Under the pieces are notes generated by a model. It did no database searches. It worked only from the letters and a program-made list of their open reading frames with translations, and was not told the origin of the DNA. This document shows, piece by piece, positions 59,276 through 64,000 of a stretch of 64,000 nt of DNA (the stretch's first letter is position 1; every line of letters begins with the position of its first letter). The stretch lies in NCBI GenBank assembly GCA_031769625.1, contig JAUIMM010000178.1, positions 28,104,001 through 28,168,000 of the forward strand, in the 5' to 3' direction. Source of the DNA: Taudactylus pleione (taxonomy: Eukaryota > Chordata > Amphibia > Anura > Myobatrachidae). The position numbers and the translations under genes were made by a program.

Positions 59276-60083
59276 ATATTTGTATTACTATATCCAGTTT
59301 TGTGCTAAATGCATTTACAGTATGTGAGAGAGGAATTTGACTACTGTAGGTATATATTTAAAGTGACTAATACAGTAATGTGTCTTCATACACCTATCCT
59401 TTTTGTGTTATGTAGCACATGACAAATGGCGCAACATAGATGCTCTGCCATGCAGCATTTTCAGGATTTTTGGATTATTTTCTAAATTCACATCGTAGCT
59501 GCATACAAAAATGCTTGGCAGAGATAACTGAAACTTTTAAAGTGCTCCACAAAATATCCACTGTACCCAATCTTTGGAATAAAATGTCCCCAGAGATTTT
59601 GGCCTTAAATGTTCTAATTCTAAAACAGCCACACCACAGAGTAGAATAAATAGACACAGATGTCACTCCAGATATGTTTATAGACAGTAAATTCTGTGAA
59701 ATACTTTTTTTTGCAAACACAATTTGATATGGCTGTTCCATGGCATGTTAAAGCAGAACTCAAAGACCATAATACAATGATTTTGCGCCTCTGCAAAACA
59801 GACTGTTCCACTGAAATTTGATATGTGCAGAATTCAGCTGGAATGGCGCTAATTTCTATAGCTAATATATATTTAGACTTTCACTATTTCATAAAGAGGG
59901 GAAGTGTAAGTTAAAGAAAAGTTTTAGGATGTTTTGTTTTAAAGACAATATTTAATTTTAAGATTGCTGTGGGCCAAATACAAAAAGATCTGCTATCATA
60001 GTCCTTGCTGCATATTTAATTTTATACTTGCAAAAGCCCAGTAAGGAAGATACACAAGCTGGAGAACTATTACTCTAACACAT
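59276..60083. other. Unassigned DNA
   Basis: Two overlapping opposite frames (59440-59649 plus, 59475-59741 minus) without motifs. Nothing else recognised. Confidence 0.35.
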
Positions 60084-60989
60084 TAAGGACCTCAATCAAA
60101 GGCGGTCATAGTGGCCCCACGGTCGTATGCATCCGATGTTTTTCTTTCTGCGCCTGCACATGGCTAGCTGTGCGCATGTGTGTACGAGCTCTACCGATGC
60201 AAAATACTGTCGGTCATAGGGCTTCCAAACCGGAAGTGGCTTGCGAAAGTTGATTGACAGGAAAGTCCGTTTGTGGGTGTATAGAGGGGTGGTGGTCTGC
60301 AAACAGAGGTGTGCTTCAGCATTCCCAGGCATTTTAGGGGAGTCCATAAATTATCTGCTTCGTACGACCATGAATTTCGGAAGCATGACAACATCACTCT
60401 ACGAACAGGATGATCATCCAGGGTAAGGTAGGCAAGGTGCGTCCGTAAGCCACAACAGTACAATCGTTAATCCGATGTTACTTGTGATGTTTCTAATTGG
60501 AACCACACAAACCAAGCAACTAAGAATCATGCATTGTAACTATTAACACTGCTGATTACCTTGTAAATGATTTCACTTGCGTGTGCATTAGGGAATTCTT
60601 TACATAACTCTTTATTTGTGGTTTTTAACTTATTTCTTTCTGTCCTTTTTTAAAACATATAGCATTGTGTTTTGCGTAGCAGCCTCTTCAGATACCGTAC
60701 TTTTTAAACCATGTATACATTGATATAGTCAAATATGGACATTTTGAAATTAACATTTAGTTTATTTTTTGTAATTAGCCATAAATCATAATCATTTTTC
60801 ATATTGTTATGCCAACAAACAATCAAAAATATAAAAATTTTGTTTGTTAAAAAAAAAAAAAAATTATAAAAGAGCTTCAGACATTGGTGACAAGAAATAT
60901 GGGGACTGGACAAGAGGTGAGGGAGGAGATTTCCAGGGCTACTTGTGTCATTTTGGCCAGCTAGGAGGAAGAGGAAAGCTACGGACAGC

Positions 60990-62173
60990 TGCCTCGTGTG
61001 TAACACGCCAACTGGCCTGGCCAGAGGTAGTTGGTATTTCCTCTTGCCTAGGCATAGGGCTCTCCATACTTGTGGGGGTGGCTGTTGGGGTGCCAGAGGT
61101 GGTGGTCCTGAGAGGAAGGGAGTCTCACTCCATCATGGCAGGTGGGTTTGCCTGCTCCTGGGTATTGGCCCAACGATCCATGGCCCCAGCAATGGTCTCC
61201 AGGGCCACTGCCACCTTCACCATAGTGGTCTCCATCCTCAGGAGAACACATCTGTTCTCTTGAGTTTGGGAGACCAACCTGGTGAAGAGAGGCACTGCTC
61301 ATTCAGATGGTTGCCCTGGAGTAGACTCCACAGGGTCACCAGATGGAGTACTTGGATCCTCCCCTGCAGAGTCTCCATCTGTGCTGGACCCAGACCTGAC
61401 CTCAGGAGCAGACACTACCTCCTCTTAGTCTGGAAATAAAAATATAAAAATTAGTTTTTGAAATTTTTTTAAACGCATACACGTTTTAGCTTTATACGTT
61501 TACGAAACAATAAATATTTACATTCTTGAACATGTGGAGCATTGAAGACGGCCATGACAGTGCCGACTATCTCCTCTTCAATCACACATCCCTGAGCCAA
61601 CCTCGTCAAGGTCAGCTACTCAGGGATGGGACCACCACCTGTCCCCGCAGCATGGTCCACCCTACTCCGTAGCTTCCTCTTGAACTGGTATTTAAAATCA
61701 GTCCATCTGACAATGATAATTGTCATTTTTTCAGGGTTAGTTTATTATAGCAATATCTAGCTTTTGACTTCAGTACACTCACAATATCATTTCCTCACCT
61801 TTTTCTTACGACTTTCATGGTTCTGTGGGTTGTCCCCACAGCATTAACAGCCCTGGATATCTCCTCCCAAATCCTCTCTTTGGCTCCAGCCCCCATATTT
61901 CTTGGGGCATGTACAAGGTTATCCATTGTCATGGTCACCAATGTCTAAAGTTCTTGCCACGAAAACAGAGGATTTCCGGGCCTTGGCCTGCTGGGCCCCA
62001 CTGCCTCCTCCTCTCGTGGTGGTACTGGATTCACAGCACCTACAATAAGTTGTTATTTCTTTCCAAATATTGCATTTTTGGAACATATGAACTGTTATTG
62101 ACAATTTGTAAAAATGTGTTTCAAACTTACCTGGCTCATTTTGCCTTTGGCCACCATGCTCCTCGCTTGCCAT
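60990..62173 (-). pseudogene. Harbinger Myb/SANT-like protein gene, four putative exons
   Basis: Putative exon 1 starts with ATG at 62173 (MASEEHGGQRQNEP) and ends at a strong donor (CAG/GTAAGT, 62131). Exon 2, about 61799-62039, gives AKERIWEEISRAVNAVG, the helix pattern of the Myb/SANT trihelix-like domain, and ends VVRKR at a GTGAGG donor. Exon 3, about 61522-61706, continues WTDFKYQFKRKL and EEEIVGTVMAVF. Exon 4 (below about 61429) is a Ser/Pro/Thr-rich and helical tail (METTMVKVAVALETIAG). In-frame stops occur at 61945-61947 and 61616-61618, plus one near the start of exon 4. Exon borders are my reading of GT/AG sites. The gene is probably dead. Confidence 0.7.
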
Positions 62174-62224
62174 TTTTAAAACTTGTGAGAGAGCATGAAG
62201 ACTAGTGCTTGTGAAGACTATTGA

Positions 62225-62720
62225 TACATGTGAGAGCATCCCTGGATTGGTTACCTGTGCATCCATCTTTCCCTACGCATAAAGCACACCTGTACATCAT
62301 TAATTAATCACTGCGTGGGTTGGGTGAGATGTGAGTGCATCTCTGGATTGGTTACCCATGCATCCCTATTTGCCTATGTACAATGCACACCTTGCCTGCA
62401 TTATTCAATCACTGCGTGGGTTGGGCGAGATGTGAGTGTATCTCTGGATTGGTTACCCTTGCATCCCTATTTGCCTATGTACAATGCACACCTTGCCTGC
62501 ATTATTCAATCACTGCATGGGTTGGGCGAGATGTGAGCTAATTTCTAGATTGGTTACCCGTGCATCCCTATTTGCCTACTTACAATGTACACCTTGCCTG
62601 CATTATTCAATCACTGCATAGGTTGGGCGAGATGTGAACGCATCCCTGGATTGGTTACCCGTGCAACCCTATTTGCTATGTACAATGCACACCTTGCCTG
62701 CATTATTCAATCAATGTGTT
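62225..62720. repeat. Tandem 101-bp repeats between the two Harbinger genes
   Basis: Four full units start near 62306, 62407, 62508 and 62609, with partial units at both sides. Each carries AATCACTGCGTGGGTTGGG, GAGATGTGAG, GGATTGGTTACCC and GCACACCTTGCCTGCATTA-type blocks. The array lies upstream of both divergent genes. The open frames of 61-84 codons across it repeat the same peptide and are not genes. A promoter or transposase-binding role is inferred from position. Confidence 0.9.
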
Positions 62721-62859
62721 GTTTGTGCCCTTATTTAAGGCAAAGCCAAATGGTCCCTTACTTGTGTGTTGTAATTGGCGTTATTGTTGTGGCTGGAATG
62801 GACTTGGAGTGTTTACAGTGTTTGGAGTTGTTTGAGTAGTGCTTGTGTGTGTTGTTTGA

Positions 62860-63030
62860 GTGGTGCTTGTGTGTGATGTTTGAGTGGTGCTTGTGTGTTT
62901 TGTGTTGGTTGTTTGGGGGTTTTTTTTATTTTTTTTTAAGGTTGGGGTGTTTGTTTGTTTTTTTATTGTTTTGGGGTGTGTTTGTTTTTTTGTTTTTAAA
63001 AAAAAAAGTTTTTATTTAAAAAAAAACCTG
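62860..63030. repeat. T/G-rich low-complexity stretch
   Basis: Runs of GTGTTTGTTTG and poly-T/poly-A. The 123-codon frame 62884-63255 is a product of this composition. Confidence 0.7.
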
Positions 63031-63506
63031 TTACTTTGTGTGCTTTGGTGGCCATGTATTTTGTTGGGGAAAATATCAACATTGTTTGCAGACTCCAGTA
63101 AGTGTTTAAGCCTACTACAAGGATATTTCCATTGTGGTTTTTTTTCAAATTTTTTAGAACATTATTTCACCAATTATTGTCATGTTTTATATTTTTGTTT
63201 TAGGCATTTAACAGGGCAGTTTGTAGTGGATCAAGGTAAGTGTCTATTTATTTAATCCTAAAAGTTTGTCGATTTTAAAATTAAAGGGTTTTATGCTGAG
63301 TTTTTAGATTTTACAAATGTTTCAGGCTGTTTTTTAAAAAATTAAACAGTGATTTTGTCATTTATTTATATTGCACAATTACATAGTTAAGGATTGTTTT
63401 ATCAATAATAGTAGTAATATACTTGGGTATGACTTATTTTTTTTTAAATTTCCCCCCCAAAAAAAGTTATTCAGAACACAAACAACACCTGTAGGGGTTC
63501 CAGAAG

Positions 63507-64000
63507 ATGGCACAGGCCGACCCTGTAAGAATATGCACCATTATTACTAAGCTAAGTATTTTTAAAAAAAAATTTGTAAAAACATTCTCACCACAACTAA
63601 TTTTACAAAATTCAAACTTTACAGAGCGATGTTGGCCAGCTAATAGTGGCCATGTTGCCCCCCACCAACCTTCCTCAGCCTCCTCCTGGGCTTAGGCATA
63701 GGAAGCGTGCAAGGGCCAAGATGTATAGAACATGTGTAACCCTTTTTGGAATGCCTGATGATGTGGTTTTAACCACTTATTGCCTGCCTCCATATATTAT
63801 CCTAGACACTCTTTCAATAATAAAGAATGATCTAGAACGTCAGATTAACATTCCTACAGCAATCACACCACTTACACAGTTGTTGGCGGTGTTACATTTC
63901 TGCACCTCAGGGTCCTTCCAGCCTTCATTTTCACGGATCCTGAGGCGTGTGCTAGATGCATTCTTCAATCAAATAGCACATTTTATTAGTATGCCTTTGG
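63507..64000 (+). CDS. PIF/Harbinger transposase, N-terminal part (cut by window edge)
   Basis: DDE-type transposase related to the vertebrate domesticated gene HARBI1. My model: exon 1 at 63507-63524 (MAQADP, donor CCT/GTAAGA) joined in frame to exon 2 from 63625 (acceptor TTTACAG). Alternatively, translation starts at ATG 63652 in the same frame. Exon 2 is open to the window edge: a basic stretch RHRKRARAKMYRT, then LSIIKNDLERQI, PLTQLLAVLHFCTSGSFQ and ILRRVLDAFFNQIAHFIS. This is the helix-turn-helix-like N-terminal block of Harbinger transposases, including the conserved LLAxLxFxxxGSFQ wording. The catalytic triad lies beyond 64000, so function cannot be judged. No lesion is seen in the visible part. 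Confidence 0.82.

Larger units (their letters stand above)
60087..64000 (+). mobile_element. PIF/Harbinger DNA transposon, left 3.9 kb, continues past the window
   Basis: Starts GGACCTCAATCAAAGGCGG after TAA (60084-60086). The two genes of this superfamily are present in divergent order: a Myb/SANT-like gene on the minus strand (about 60990-62173) and the DDE transposase on the plus strand from 63507, with tandem repeats between. The Myb-like partner normally helps the transposase reach the nucleus and bind the ends. Its stops suggest this copy is damaged on that side, while the visible transposase part is open. The right end is outside the window. Confidence 0.8.

Noticed and set aside
60844..61439. 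Plus-strand frames of 139 and 164 codons
   Set aside because: They lie opposite the recognisable exons of the minus-strand Myb-like gene.
62315..62839. Overlapping frames with repeated peptide
   Set aside because: The peptide repeats because the DNA is a 101-bp tandem array; there is no other sign of coding.

Overview
This window looks like intergenic DNA from a large, repeat-rich vertebrate genome. It is most likely an anuran amphibian. The pointers are several Harbinger-type MITEs whose ends read GGGCCTGATTCAGAG or close variants, a tRNA-headed SINE with an L2-style tail, L2/CR1, L1/Tx1-like and Penelope-like retroelements, and an epsilon/gamma-like (class I) endogenous retrovirus. The taxon is an inference from repeat style; no diagnostic host gene is present. 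I recognise no host protein-coding exon anywhere in the 64 kb. Nearly every readable open frame belongs to a mobile element, and nearly all of these are broken.

Left third (about 1-24 kb): a set of nested insertions. An outer foldback element (A, 3026-21819) is flanked by a 14-bp target-site duplication. Its left arm was later hit by an endogenous retrovirus with two long LTRs (4063-13519), carrying decayed gag, pro, RT and RNase H, an integrase stump and an env-TM stump. Its right arm was hit by a second foldback (B, 17935-21297; 15-bp TSD). B in turn contains a Penelope-like element (C, 18166-19355; 16-bp TSD) with a recognisable reverse transcriptase, and a Harbinger-type MITE. Beside it an L2 LINE is split by a fourth foldback (D, 22077-23223; 14-bp TSD), whose loop holds a good hammerhead-ribozyme motif on the minus strand. 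A, B, C and D share one asymmetric layout: unique left extension, arm, loop, inverted arm, right end. B and a B-like fragment in the loop of A both carry 5S-rRNA-derived sequence at the same distance from the same terminal motif.

Middle (24-48 kb): AT-rich DNA with scattered elements. These are hAT MITEs with 8-bp target duplications, a mariner-like 112-bp foldback, the wreck of an autonomous hAT transposase (minus strand), L1- and L2-type LINE 3' ends, and a second decayed Penelope RT. A 2.8-kb hAT-ended composite (37279-40079) contains a very unusual run of eleven consecutive hairpins and a 0.7-kb TA/CA microsatellite.

Right part (48-64 kb): an LTR-type solo repeat inside a MITE, an L1-like 3' end on the minus strand, further MITEs, a SINE with clear target duplication and an L2 remnant. 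At the right edge lies the left 3.9 kb of a PIF/Harbinger transposon: a Myb/SANT-like gene on the minus strand (two in-frame stops), tandem 101-bp repeats in the divergent promoter space, and the intact start of the DDE transposase gene running off the window. Its end resembles the ends of the MITEs here, so it is a plausible source of their mobility.
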